Shown: in pieces, positions 52,638 to 63,478 of the stretch
How the letters are laid out: the number at the start of each line of letters is the position of its first letter
Numbering within the stretch: the stretch's first letter is position 1
NCBI GenBank assembly: GCA_037953745.1
Contig: JBAKBP010003200.1
Location: 62,001-126,000 of the forward strand
Source: Lithodes maja
Lineage: Eukaryota; Arthropoda; Malacostraca; Decapoda; Lithodidae
Direction of reading: 5' to 3'
Length of the DNA: 64,000 bases
Translations under genes and position numbers: made by a program
Notes under the pieces: generated by a model
Told to the model about the DNA's origin: nothing
The model's database searches: none
What the model saw: the letters and a program-made list of their open reading frames with translations, nothing else

Positions 52638-53140
52638 GCTACCACAGTCTGTTGGTATAGCCTCCTGTCTTGGCTCGCGGTGTATTTTTGCGCTGGTGCT
52701 TGTTGGCTCGCGTGTGTAGCATCAGCGTAGGGTCGCAGGGCAGGAGTTGTTGGCTTTGATTCAAAGAAAATTAGGCTACATCTATAGTAGCCGCCAAAAA
52801 CAACATTAAAATAAAATATGAAAAATTAAATAAAAACTCTTTCTTTTTGATAATTAATTTTAAGATAATATTGTAGCTGAGTACTGAGTGCAGATGATTT
52901 TCCCTCAGTAGGCTGTGCTTCTTAAAGCTCGCTCTGGGAGCACAATGTTATGAATTAATGTATTATATTTGGGAAGGGTGATAAGATTTTTTGTATATAT
53001 AAATGTTGTTGTATTTTTTTTTGAGGAGACTGAGCTTGCATTCCATGAGTGGCAGAGTGGTTAGGAGTGGCAGATTCTAGCGACATTCTGTCTGTTCAGA
53101 TATGGGCCCATGGTTGAGTGTCCCATATCTTGGGGGGGGG
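52638..53140 (+). other. Element E 3' untranslated region, PPT hairpin and polypurine tract
   Basis: It has TGGCAGAGTGG (53050-53060, A-box-like), the perfect hairpin AGATATGGG / CCCATATCT (53098-53106 / 53122-53130), and the tract TTGGGGGGGGG ending at 53140. Confidence 0.75.
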
Positions 53141-54845
53141 TGTGACGCCTCCCGGCGTTGGCAGAATGGTTGCGTGGGGCATTGCAGCTCGCTAGCGCTC
53201 GCCAGGATGGGGGGATGGGCTACAGTTGTCCTAGAATGACCTGCTTTATGTCATTAGTGTCGTGTTGCCACAGACAGTCTAGAAATTATCTTTGTTTTGG
53301 TCTGTGACCGCGCCTTATATTTTATATTCGCTATAATATAAATGTTGCTTGTGTGGGAGGCGAGCGAGAGAGGGTGAGAGGGTACACCCGGCAGCGAGGT
53401 GAGCTATCACGCGGCTCGCTTGGGCGCTGACGGCGCTGACGGCCGGGTGGTCAACTAGTCCCTTCCCGTCGTGGCCTCATGTTTTTTACCAGCTCAGAGC
53501 TGGCCTGACACGCGTACCACCTACATCCTTTGCAATTCTGTCCCCCATACTCGCCACTTTGCATACTATTTCTCTCTCTCGACTTCTCCTTTCTCATTCT
53601 CTAATCTTTATTAAACTCAACATCCCTTCTGGTTTCAGCATAGACGTTCACCGTCGACCAGTCGTATTGTACGCGAAGCTCTCAGATATTTCCCTGTATT
53701 AGGTTAAGGAGGTATTATGCTTTATTGAGGTTGGAGAGACGGACTTTTCCGTGTGTGTCCTCTCTCGGGAAGGTTGTAGACCGGTATATGTCTCCCTGGT
53801 AAGGTGTTGAGTGATTCTGCTTGGTTATTTAAAGCTAGACTAGGGGTAAGGTTACTGTGTCGTTGTCTCCGATGTGTGCAGTGTTAGCTAAGCCCTGCAC
53901 GACATCGACAGGTACTGTGGGAGCCTAAGTTGTCTTCGGGTGGGTTTACTTTGCGAGCACAGCGCTGTGGTGTGAGAGGGCCATAGCTTATCCCTCACAA
54001 CATAGTGCTGCCTTTTGTGTTGACTTCTGAGGGATCGCCAGGATAGAACTAGGTACTAGAGACCTAGATTTATCAAGAGAGCATCCCCGTCATATAACGT
54101 AATCTTCATTATACCACCTTCGGACAACGTTAGGCTACGAGCCGCATGCTCGCCCATTGTTGCCCTGCCTTGATACCCCAGCTAGACTTTATTAACTGAG
54201 CAGACACTGGTTAGAGATAAGCCCCCATTATTATATGTATGCAACATTATTATTCACTGCACTTTTGAGCCGAGGTTGTTGTTGAGTTGCACAACCCTAG
54301 TAGGCTGTTGCGTTGTGTCCCGAAGTATTTCTTTAGTTGTCGAGCATTACTACCTTTGCGCAGTCTTTATTATTCGCCTGCCTATTATTACTATATGTCC
54401 TAGCATTTATTGTGACCCGTATTCTGCATTATAATTGTTCAAGATTCTTTACGAACATCTTCCCAGCATCAGACTTATTTCAGAAGTTTCCAGTTGATGT
54501 TGCAGGACTAGCATTGCACTTTCTTTAATACAGGAGTGCCAGTTATTTGAGTATCTACCGTAACGTTAATTAATCACGTTAACTATCTTTTCTTTGTGTA
54601 ACATAATCGAGTAATCTTTTACTGTTTGAGAATGGGCTGTTTCATTGAGCATCAGCCTAGTGTGTGTGCACCAGTTACCGAGTCATAGGATACCTCGTTG
54701 TCCAGGCACGACTCAGGGCGGTAATGGTGTTTTGTTTTCCAGTGTTTAAGGCAGGGGTTGGATCTAGTGTTACCGTTGTTGCATTTTCCCATTATCTAGT
54801 CCAATGTTGAAGAGCCCTGTGTCTTTGAGAACCTGGATCGTAACA
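53141..54845 (+). repeat. Element E 3' LTR
   Basis: 1705 bp, nearly identical to 45653-47357. Confidence 0.93.
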
Positions 54846-54849
54846 AGTG

Positions 54850-55005
54850 AGACTTTTTCTGTTGCTCTAGACATATCGAAAGCCTTCAAACTCTAAACTC
54901 TTCAGACTCTAGTCTGGCATAAATCTCTAATGTCCAAACTACTCTCCTTCGGTTTTCTATCCCTCTATCTGTGCCTTTGTCTCTAATTTCCATTCTGACG
55001 ATTCC
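54850..55005 (+). pseudogene. Jockey-like LINE, RT middle (continuation)
   Basis: Resumes the LINE after element E: SVALDISKAFK (the RT palm Asp strand), then WHKSLMSKLLSFGF. The reading stops at 55005, where the TTAA-MITE and DNA transposon block begins, and resumes at 57398. Confidence 0.75.
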
Positions 55006-55009
55006 TTAA

Positions 55010-55487
55010 CACCTAACGAGCGGCCTAGGCGGTAATTTATATGTACCGCCCAGCGGGGTGTTTTTACCATAAATAGGGTTGTTTACGTGATCATTTTCAT
55101 GCCTAAATAAGACCCAGAGCGTAAAACAAGTATCTATTCCTGAAAGGGCATAAACAGAGCTTTCCAATGACACCCCAACCATCCTTATACGACCGCTAGT
55201 TTTCTTGCAATGATTGCGCAACACGAGTGCAAAAACCATGTAATTAGGTAGTTTCCCTACATAATTCCCTGTGTAGCGAGTGCGTGAGGGTGGGGGAGGG
55301 TGGGATTCATGTCTGTAGGTCCATCGCGGTGGTCTGGAGCAGTCATACGCTTGCTACTCTCCTGCCACCACTTATCTCTCTCTCTCAACAACATTACGTG
55401 CTGAAAATGGCACACGACATAAGTTGTGAACGCCACTTAGTCCAAATTTATTTCACACGACATAAGTTGCGCACCGCTAATAAAGGG
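55010..55487 (-). mobile_element. TTAA-flanked MITE, family M1, copy 2
   Basis: 478 bp between TTAA at 55006-55009 and 55488-55491. It is homologous to 43851-44330 in opposite orientation. Ends: CACCTAACGAGCGG and, on the minus strand, CCCTTTATTAGCGG. It has no coding capacity. Its right TTAA touches the terminal repeat of the adjoining DNA transposon. Confidence 0.72.
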
Positions 55488-55490
55488 TTA

Positions 55491-57397
55491 AGCAAGTGTC
55501 ACACTATGCTGAATTACGTGCCGACGCTCCACGAATTAATGGTCGTAACGAGGTCTTTGCCTACATCGCCGTGCGACGTGGGTGGGTGCCAACTCAAGAG
55601 AGACGTCGGGAGAGGTCGTCGGGGGCCTCAGGAAAAGTTTGACACGAACAACTCATAATCTGAATCGGCGGCTAGTGAGGTCAAGGAAATGGACGGGATG
55701 GGGACGGTAGGCGGGTGGCGTCCAGTAGGCGTCAGACGGTACAAGGGCGTCGACCTGACTGCTTCAGACGCCGCTATAAGGTAGGTCACCGTCAGGCAGC
55801 AAGCCGGTAACGCCCAGGCGGCGTCATAGTGGGAGGGCATACCGTGATTCCGCGGCCAGGCAACGTCGCTCAGGACATCGTTGATAGAGGGTCTTGGGGG
55901 TGTTGTTTTTAAGCTTGATGGAGGTCTAGCGAGGAAACTAAAAAATAAATGAATATATAAATAAATAGACTCCCAAAAATCACCACTGTCCCCTTAATTA
56001 ATCCGATCCCATCAACGAGTGACTTTCTATAAACCTCTTCAATGGTGGTAATATCTGTTTTGCCTTAGTTCTGCCCTACTTAGACAATTTTATGCAGCTT
56101 AGGAACGGTCTGTGGGAGTTAAGAGAGATAAATGAGAGGAATGGAGGTCTTGTGATTCTTACAGGCCCTTCGTAAGCATAATACAATAACCTAATAGTTG
56201 CCAGACTATAACAAGAAAGACGTCACCGGTACTGAAAGGGTTAACCCGGGAACTGCGGGGAGACTCTTAAGAGTTCCCCCGGCAGACTGCGGGGAGACTC
56301 TTAAGAGTCAGAGAAAAAAAAATCAACTTTTGACATCGAAAAAAAAAAAAAAATAAATTGGCCCCTGGGCCATGCAAAATCTCAGTCCTCTACCTCCCCT
56401 CCTTCCCCACTTTCCTCCTCTCCTTCAGTTATCACCTATTTTCCCTGTTATTCCCTTATTCTGAGGTATATTTTCGTGCTAACATTAGAAATCCGGTTGC
56501 AGGGTGTGGTCATCACTGATAGCAAGCGAATGCAAGAGAGAGAGAGAGAGTATCGATCGACTGTGTCTCAGTGGCCTTGGGGGAAATTGGCGGGAAAGCA
56601 GCTTGCCCCACCCATACATTATACAACTCGCGGGCTATATCTCCGATTTTGACCATCCAAACGCTGTTTTCACTCGTTTTATTGTTGTTTCAGGTTAATA
56701 CCTTTATAATCACCCCATAATAGGCGCATATGGATAAGTATTAATGCTATTAATGATACAATGAATATTTTAGTGACGGAAACACCTCAAATACATGTGC
56801 ACAGGGAGAGGTGTCTAATTACCCCCATGCGCACTTCAGATGTTAACTATAGATGGCCTTGTTTTACCTATTACTCAAAGAACGACTTAATTAAGGGGAG
56901 ATGGGCGTATTTATATGCTCATTTATGGATCTTTTTATTATGTTTTAGTTTCCTCCCTAGATCTAAAGCTTAATACCCCCCCACACACACACACAAATCG
57001 TCGCCTCTGACGGACCGGTTTGCCTTGTTCGGTCGGGGTCAAGTGTGACGGAGTAGGGGTCCAGTGTGACAGGGTGGCTGTCCATCGCCGCCGTAGTATC
57101 TATAGGCACCACCCTACCTCCTATAGGCGCCGCTCGTCAGGAGCATTGTCGCCAACCAGTTTGCGCACTACGGCGCATGACGCCGCCCCGGCGGCGTCAC
57201 TTATCTCCCTTAGGTCTTGCATGGTTGCCGCTCGACCCAGTCCAGTTGCCGCCAGGCGGCGTGCCCGTCCTTAGTGCTCGCTGTGGGCGTCCCGTTCCTC
57301 GATCACCCACGTTACTCGGCAGTGGTCTCCCCCTTCTATCGCCACTCCTTATGTCGTGGAGCGTCGGCACTTAATTAGGCATAGTGTGACACTTGCT
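55491..57397 (+). mobile_element. TIR DNA transposon, unclassified, non-coding
   Basis: The left end (55491-55533) and right end (57354-57397) are inverted repeats about 43-44 bp long. Both read AGCAAGTGTCACACTATG inward and share GTGCCGACGCTCCACGA. The LINE reading frame joins across it (55005 to 57398), proving an insertion. The interior is GC-rich near both ends (a GACGCCGCCCCGGCGGCGTC palindrome at about 57180-57199) and contains MITE 56245-56694. No clear target duplication and no transposase are visible, so the superfamily is open. Confidence 0.6.
56245..56694 (+). mobile_element. TTAA-flanked MITE, family M2, copy 1
   Basis: 450 bp between TTAA at 56241-56244 and 56695-56698. It begins CCCGGGAACTGCGGGG and ends TTTCAGG. 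A 23-bp unit with GGAGACTCTTAAGAGT is directly repeated near the left end. Internal pyrimidine-rich sequence (CCTCCCCTCCTTCCCC, then ATCACCTATTTT) matches the reverse complement of 62197-62835. It is non-coding. Confidence 0.65.
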
Positions 57398-57481
57398 ATA
57401 GCTGCAGTTATGGACGGCCATCGCTCACTTACTCAACCTATCAACTCCAGTGTTCCTCAGGGTTCTGTTCTGTCTCTATTT

Positions 57482-57483
<2 letters not shown>
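57398..57483 (+). pseudogene. Jockey-like LINE, RT fragment (continuation)
   Basis: AAVMDGHRSLTQPINSSVPQGSVLS, carrying the conserved RT motif VPQGSVLS. It continues the reading frame that ended at 55005 and is cut at 57483 by the tail of the opposite-strand LINE. Confidence 0.75.
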
Positions 57484-57528
<45 letters not shown>

Positions 57529-57529
57529 C
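57484..57529 (+). repeat. TA microsatellite (tail of minus-strand LINE)
   Basis: A TA run directly after the LINE terminus GGCAATAGATAGG on the minus strand. Confidence 0.8.
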
Positions 57530-58651
57530 CTATCTATTGCCGGACGCCGTGATCCCCGAAGGGTTGGCCACGAACGAAACGGCCCCATTCACCTCTGTTC
57601 CCAGTCAGTCGACACCCCTCCTCCCATCCAGAACCGCGTTCACTCTTATACTTCTTAACTCCATCCTTCCACCTCTTGGTCTACCTCTCCCTCTCTGTCC
57701 TTCCACCTCACTCTCATACACTCTCTTAGTCATTCTCTCGCTTCTCATACATTCCACATGGCCGAACCATCTCAAGGTGTTCCTTTTCACACTTTCCAGC
57801 ACATCTACATCCACACCACACCTCTCTCGTACTTCCTCATTCGTCTGTCTATCCCTCCATGTAACTCCACACGCTCTTCTCAAGTAACTAATTTCCACCC
57901 CCCTCACTCTTGGTTCGAGTCTCTTCACCAACGTCCATGCTTCGCTCCCGTAAGTCAATGTCGGGATTACCACACTGTCATGCAAGGAGTTTTTTACTTC
58001 CATGCTGACCACCCTATTTCTTGTTACTGCTTTCAGTGTTCCTACAACCCTCTTCCCCTGTTGCATTCTCTCACGCACTTCTTCGTCCATACTCTCATCT
58101 TTACTCAACACACTGCTCATTCTCCAAAACCAGATAATTCAACCTTTCCTCATACTCTGTGGCTGCACCCCTTTCAAAGACCATAACCTTGCTCTTCCCC
58201 ACATTTACCTTCAGATTCCGTTTTTCACACAGTGTTCCAAACATATTTACCAGCCCTTGCAACTCCCATTTATTATCACTCATCGGAACTGTATCATCAG
58301 CAAACAGCAGTATAGGCAACTTCCACTTGTTTGTTTCCCTTATCAGAGGTACACCAACATCCAATGCTCTTCCTTGTATTTCTTTCATGATTCCATCCAT
58401 ATAATATATTGAACAGCCATGGGGACATCACACACCCTTGCTTTAACCCAACATTCAGATCAAAGAACTCGCTCTGCTCATTCTTCACACGAACTGACGC
58501 CTTTGCACCCTCATACATGCTCTTCACTGCTTTCAGCAGCTTGCCCTCTACTCCGTATATTCTCAGTACTTTCCACAAACCTTCTCTATCAACTCTGTCA
58601 TTGGCCTTCTCCAAGTCCATAAAGGCAGCATGTCCCTTCTCCAGATATTTC
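57530..58651 (-). pseudogene. LINE-2x: non-LTR retrotransposon RT, C-terminal half
   Basis: Read on the minus strand in order: FMDLEKANDRVDREGLW (58560-58625), VNVGLKQGCVMSPWLFNILY (near 58420), the catalytic FADD (near 58310) and SKVMVFERG. Then IPTLTYGSEAWTL, YLRRACGVTWRDR and LRWFGHVECM, GRGRPRGG near 57650. There are at least two frameshifts between pieces. The 3' terminus is GGCCAACCC, then GGGATCACGGCGTCCGGCAATAG, followed by a TA/GATA tail. It ends at 58651, where the BEL2 LTR begins; its 5' part may lie beyond the window. Clade is uncertain; it differs from the LINE at 25090. Confidence 0.78.
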
Positions 58652-59151
58652 TGTGAGAATTCACAGAAATAAACAAAGCGGAATTTACCTATAAACTCAC
58701 AAGAGTTAACTTACTTTTATTGGTTGATAGGGATAGTTAGCTAAATGATAGTGGTAGGAATAGATGGAAGATATAGTGGCCACTAAGAAATAAGAATTAG
58801 GATGACTTAGCAGGAAACAGGTGGTTGTATTGGAGCGGCTAGTAGGAGATGTTCTTGAGGTCGTAGCGAAAGCAAGTCTGAGGTTTGTGGCGATGAACCC
58901 GCCAGTTCCGAGAATGACGTATGCGCAGAAATATTCCACCAATGCGTCATTTAACTAACTAAAAGGATATACCGGATTGATTATAATGATAACCCGATAT
59001 ATTTATGGATAATAAACCCATATAAACTTAATACGAAATAGTATATATCTTTTATATAGATATATAACTTAGCCTAATACTGGCGCCTAATTTGAACTTC
59101 CAGAATGTTTACTAAACCTAAACTGTCGAGTTACTTATGAGTCTCGACACA
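58652..59151 (-). repeat. BEL2 3' LTR
   Basis: 500 bp on the minus strand, TGTGTCGAGACTC to GAATTCTCACA. The PPT lies just upstream (TTGGTGGTGGGAA, 59164-59152). AATAAAA (58721-58715) is a likely polyadenylation signal. It is bounded on the left by LINE-2x sequence. The partner LTR is not in the window. Confidence 0.7.
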
Positions 59152-59176
59152 TTCCCACCACCAATATATACATTAT

Positions 59177-60187
59177 CTACAATAATCCTGCAGCGTTGTT
59201 AGATCTCCATAGCTGTGACGAGCTAACAGTGGCTCGGCGAAGAGGTAATCTTCCAACAGGATCATTACTGGCAGATGGTCCAGCGACCGCTGGTGACATA
59301 GGGGTGGAGTCGTGAGAGCTAGCACCATCACCAGTGACCGCCGGTTGAGGGATCGAAATGCTTTCAATTTCCTGTTCCAATGGATACAACTTGACGATGG
59401 GTTGAGTGGTCAGGCCAGTCTTTGTTCTAATCTGGACCACTCTAACCAGATCATCTCGTCCGGGATAGAGTCTAACTACCCTACCAAGTTTCCAAAGGAC
59501 ACGAGGCCCCTCGTCATGTATAAGCACGATGTCATTTATCTCACTGCTTGATGAGCCTCTTTTATTCTTATAGGCTTCTCGTAGTGACACCAAGTATTCA
59601 TTAGACCAACGCCTCCATAGGTCCCGGATCAATTTATTGATGTAATTGTATCTGCTGTGTATCGCTGCTTTACTATCGTAACTAGGATCCTGCAGCTCAT
59701 CTAGCTGAATTAGGTCTTTGGGAAGTCAGGAAGTCTACGACCTTTAACCAGCATGGATGGGGTAATAGGGCAAGGGTCCTCCAGATCACCCGAGACATAT
59801 GTTAAAGGGCGATCATTCACGGTAGCCTCCAGCTCCAATAGGACAGTAGTTAGTTCCTCAAAGGAGACTAGAGCACGACCTAGTACTTTTTTAAGCCCAG
59901 CCTTCACAATACCTATGGCTCTCTCCCAAATAGCTCCGAACCAAGACGCACGTGCTGGGATAAAATGCCATTCACATCGGATTTCGGCAAGATGAGCTTG
60001 AAGACTAGGATTGCTTTGGATGTCTTCCAAGTGTCTGGAAGCTCCCACAAATGTAGCAGCATTGTCACTTAACATTACCTGTGGAAATCCCTGCCTACTA
60101 CAAAATCTCTGGAACGCATGGATAAAGTTGTCACAGGTCATATTGCTAACTACTTCAATGTGGATAGCTCTTGTAGTAGCACACGTA
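59177..60187 (-). pseudogene. BEL2 integrase, C-terminal half
   Basis: Minus-strand continuation after the nonsense codon at 60190-60192: FTCATTRAIHIEVV, AFQRF, MLSDNAATFV (second Asp), WFGAIWERAIG (Glu), LEATVNDRPL, LVKGRRLPDF. A frameshift near 59715 follows. Then IRDLWRRWSNEYLVSLREAY, DIVLIHDEGP, LVRVVQIRTKTGLTTQP and the end SSQLWRS. The last part is the BEL-type integrase C-terminal domain. Confidence 0.85.
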
Positions 60188-60189
60188 AA

Positions 60190-61164
60190 TTAAAGCATAT
60201 AAGCCTTGCTGTGTGAGCCCCGGACAGGAATTGCTCCTGTATAATCAACCCCCGTGACCTCGAAGGGATCTCGAGGAATAGTCTTGATGTCTGGCAGGGG
60301 AGGTACTCTAGCTTTCGCGTAGGTATGACCCTGTATTTTACGACAGGTTATACACTTACTGGTCACTTGTTTTACCGCTTGTCTTATCTTAGGAATCCAC
60401 CATCTTTGCCGTATATATGCGACCACGTGATTAACTCCATAGTGACAACAGACACAATGACACATATTGATGAGCATGGTAGTGAAAGGATGTTTGGAAG
60501 GCAGTAGTATCGGATATTTCACTGAATCCGGAAGAGCCGCTAACTTCAATCTACCTTCACATACAATTAATCCTCCTTTCATGACAAGTCCTAATTGGTT
60601 TATCAAATTATTGCGAGTACCCATGTCACCAGACAGCATCTCGTACTCCTTTGGGAAGAATTCCTGCTGGTATTTTTGAGCAATAATCTTTTCTGCTACT
60701 TTTAGCTCCTTTATGCTGAGGAGGGCACTGTCTGTGGGAGACATCCCTTTAATTTTTGCCTTCAAATTATTCTTGTATCGAATAGTCCATGCAACTACCC
60801 GAATGAAATTATCATAACTGCCATATTTTTCCCAGTTCCATAACCGTGTGTCCTGTTCATCATTAGTCCCAATGACTTGGCTAGTTACTTTTGGCATTGG
60901 GTCATCTGGTAATATGTCTTCTGGCCACTCGTCTTTGTTTCGGAGCCACATGGGCCCCTCCCACCAAAACGCAGAAGATTTCAGGTGTTTTGCCGAAACA
61001 CCTCTAGACAGTAAGTCACTAGGGTTTTCTTTAGAGGACACGTACCGGAAGTCTACATTCGGAAGAAGGGATTTGATTTCGTCAACACGGTTTGCGACAT
61101 ACACTGGAAGCTTCTTCATACTACGCAACCAATGCAATGTAACCTGGCTGTCGCACCATAATAC
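60190..61164 (-). pseudogene. BEL2 RNase H end and integrase N-terminal half
   Basis: CDSQVTLHWL-type RNase H strand near 61150, KENPSDLLSRG, CHCVCCHYGVNHVVAYIRQRWW (zinc finger), CITCRKIQGHTYAKARVPPLP, TGVDYTGAIPV (first catalytic Asp). It ends at an in-frame TAA (60190-60192). Confidence 0.85.
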
Positions 61165-62192
61165 AATTTTGTTGACTTACAATTTTATGATAGGCTTCCT
61201 CCACAAATTTGATTAATCTGGCGGCTAGCAAAGCAGCAGTTAGCTCTAGTCTTGGTATTGTTATGGATCTTATGAGAGCGACCTTTGCTTTAGCGATGAC
61301 CAGACAGCTATGTTCCGGGCTCACAAAATATATTGCAGTGCCATAGGCGACACCACTTGCATCGCTAAACGCATGAAGTTCCACCGAATCAGCATATACC
61401 GTCCTCCGTGGATAAGTAAAGTCACAGCAGAGGTGCAGGTCCTTGGTAACTGTAGACCATTCGGTAGCGCAGTCGTCAGGTAGCGGATCGTCCCAATCTA
61501 GTTTCAGTCTCCATAATTGCTGTAAGAAAATTCTGGACCTTATTGTAACGGGCAGTAGTACACCGAGTGGATCGAACAGTTGCGCCGCCACTCTTAAGCA
61601 CTCTCTCTTTGTTGCCTTATTGGTCTCTGGGAGACTAGCGTTGAACGTCAACAGATCAGAGTCGGGTAACCATAAGAGTCCTAATGTCTTCACTCGCTCT
61701 TGATTCTTGGCGGCAACACCATCCAATTGCAGGAGGTCTCGTAGTTGAGGACTATTGGCAGCCCATTCTCTGAGATATAAATGTGCTTGAGACATTATTC
61801 TTTGGGCATCCCAGTAACGCTGAACGACAGTCTCTTCATCACTGCCTGTACCCTGGAGGTTGTCAATGTACAAACCTTCCTTAATAGCCTCCACAACTCC
61901 GGGATCCTCTTTAATAATGGAAAGATGTTTTAAGATCGTGGCATTAAGAAGAAACTGTGAGCAAGTCGCCCCGATCAACACCACCTTAAATCGGTAGCAA
62001 AGGAAGGGTGAAGATAAGTCCAAGGGATCCTTTGGCCACAGAAATCGAGTGTAATCATGATCTTCTTCATGAAGTCTCAACATGAGAAAGGCCTTCTCGA
62101 TGTCACTTATCCAGGCATATTTGTGTACCCTGAATCGCAGCAATATTTTTGCTAGATCCGGCACTAGTGATGGCCCTGTGTAAAGGCAGTCA
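61121..62192 (-). pseudogene. BEL2 reverse transcriptase and RNase H N-terminal part
   Basis: Resumes after the MITE: DCLYTGPSLVPDLAK, ISDIEKAFLMLRLHEEDHD (palm), FLWPKDP, CSQFLLNATI, GLYIDNLQGTG (active-site box), YWDAQRI, RLFDPLGVLLPVTI-like RT end, HAFSDASGVAYGTA and RLELTAALLAARL (RNase H). It shifts frame near 61165. Confidence 0.87.
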
Positions 62193-62196
62193 TTAA

Positions 62197-62835
62197 CCTG
62201 ACAAGTGCGAAATAGACCTAGGGGCTAGGGTAGTTATTTGTGCATTTCTAGCCTTGGATTCTGACAGAATTCGTTATATTTACAATATAGAGCATTATTT
62301 GTTTTCGGTATGCTTTTATTTTACATATATGATGTATATATGAACCTTCAAGAGTGCTAAAATAAGTGGGAAAAGCATTTGGGTGGTGAAAAACGAAGAT
62401 ATTGGCCACCCGGTCATAATCTCAGGCGAGAGAGAGCCACAGGCAACCCTCCTCTCTCGCTGTCTGTGAGGTAACTGAGACGAGCGGGGCGGGTTGGGCC
62501 GGTGTCTGGGTGTTACATAACGATCTTTTCTGCAACCCACTTGTGCTACATTATCGCGGGAGAGAAAAATAACCGATAAATGATGATAATAAGAGGAAAA
62601 ATAGGTGATAATTGAGGAGGGGAGGGAGGGGGGAATAAGGTGGGGAAGGAGGGGAGGGGGGTGGGTGAGATTTACATGGATGAGTACTGGAGGGGAATTA
62701 TCTCACCTAGAGACAAATTCCTTTGTTTTGATAGGCCCTTTTTTTTTTGGAAGGTTTTTTTTATGGTCTTGCTTCCGTGAGGCCTATCGCGTTCCCTATA
62801 GGAAGCCTTCCGTGAGGCCTATCGCGCTTGCCGGG
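62197..62835 (-). mobile_element. TTAA-flanked MITE, family M2, copy 2, inside BEL2
   Basis: 639 bp between TTAA at 62193-62196 and 62836-62839, splitting the BEL2 RT between SLN and DCLY. The ends are imperfect inverted repeats: CCTGACAAGTGCGAAATAG and, on the minus strand, CCCGGCAAGCGCGATAGG. A 20-bp unit with CTTCCGTGAGGCCTATCGCG is directly repeated near the right end. Related to 56245-56694. No transposase; piggyBac-type mobilisation is inferred from TTAA. Confidence 0.75.
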
Positions 62836-62839
62836 TTAA

Positions 62840-63478
62840 GACTTGGTCTGCCCTTGCCAATACTAGCGGAACAGTCGTACACAATACGAACGGGCGTCGT
62901 TGTGCTATTCTTGGTGACCCCGTGATGTGCCAAATAATGACTGTTTTCAGTAACACCGAAAGGAACCTCTTCAATAAAATCACGATGAAGTTGATCTTGG
63001 ATAACGTTGGTGTAGTGACTACAATAAACAGGTTCTTCCTTGAAACGCTTCTGCAGACCCCTTAGGCGACCCGCTGCTAAACCATAATTAGAAGGCAGCT
63101 TCTCTTTATGTTGGTTCCATGGCAGTCTGACTTCATATTGCTGATTCTGTGCAGAGTATGTTACTGAGCTTCTCTTTATGTTGGTTCCATGGCAGTCTGA
63201 CTTCATATTGCTGATTCTGTGCAGAGTATGTTACTGTCTCCTTGTATATGTCCAATGCAGTCATGTTTTCCTTTGAATCTTCGTTTGGAGAAATTCCTAG
63301 ATGATCCAGTTCCCACATACATTTTAATTCATTATGACATGGATTACTTGATTCCGTGGATATATATTGATCCATCGGGGTGACCGCAACTTTCAAAATT
63401 GTAATTACCTCTACTTGGGCGCTAGACTTGTTGTTATGGCAGGAGCCACTTAGTGCATAACCAAATTTAGTGGGCAAG
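62840..63478 (-). pseudogene. BEL2 protease-RT linker and RT N-terminus
   Basis: Minus strand: PTKFGYALSG, then the cleavage/linker region, YEVRLPWNQHKEKL, SNYGLAAGRLRGLQKRF, IEEVP, YLAHHGVTKNSTTTPVRIVYDCSA, ending at SLN where the MITE begins. A 70-bp duplication (63097-63236) shifts the frame in the middle. Confidence 0.82.
63097..63236 (-). repeat. 70-bp exact tandem duplication in BEL2
   Basis: Units 63097-63166 and 63167-63236 are identical. Seventy is not a multiple of three, so the duplication breaks the RT frame. The TYSAQNQQYEVRLPWNQ peptide appears twice, in two frames. Confidence 0.92.

Larger units (their letters stand above)
45653..54845 (+). mobile_element. Element E: full-length Gmr1-like Ty3/gypsy retrotransposon
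   Basis: A 9193-bp element with two 1705-bp LTRs (45653-47357 and 53141-54845) that differ at about a dozen sites by eye, and AGTG duplicated at 45649-45652 and 54846-54849. It is the same family as A and has no nested insertions, so it gives the family structure: LTR, PBS, gag, protease, integrase, RT, RNase H, PPT, LTR. There is no env. Three small indels break the coding frame. It is inserted in a Jockey-like LINE. Confidence 0.93.

Noticed and set aside
52638..53140. Possible env gene between RNase H and the 3' LTR
   Set aside because: Only about 500 bp, AT-rich, with no open frame in A, C or E.
55628..55840. Short frames in the GC-rich parts of 55500-57370
   Set aside because: No motif, no codon pattern, and located inside a TIR transposon whose two GC-rich ends explain the open frames.
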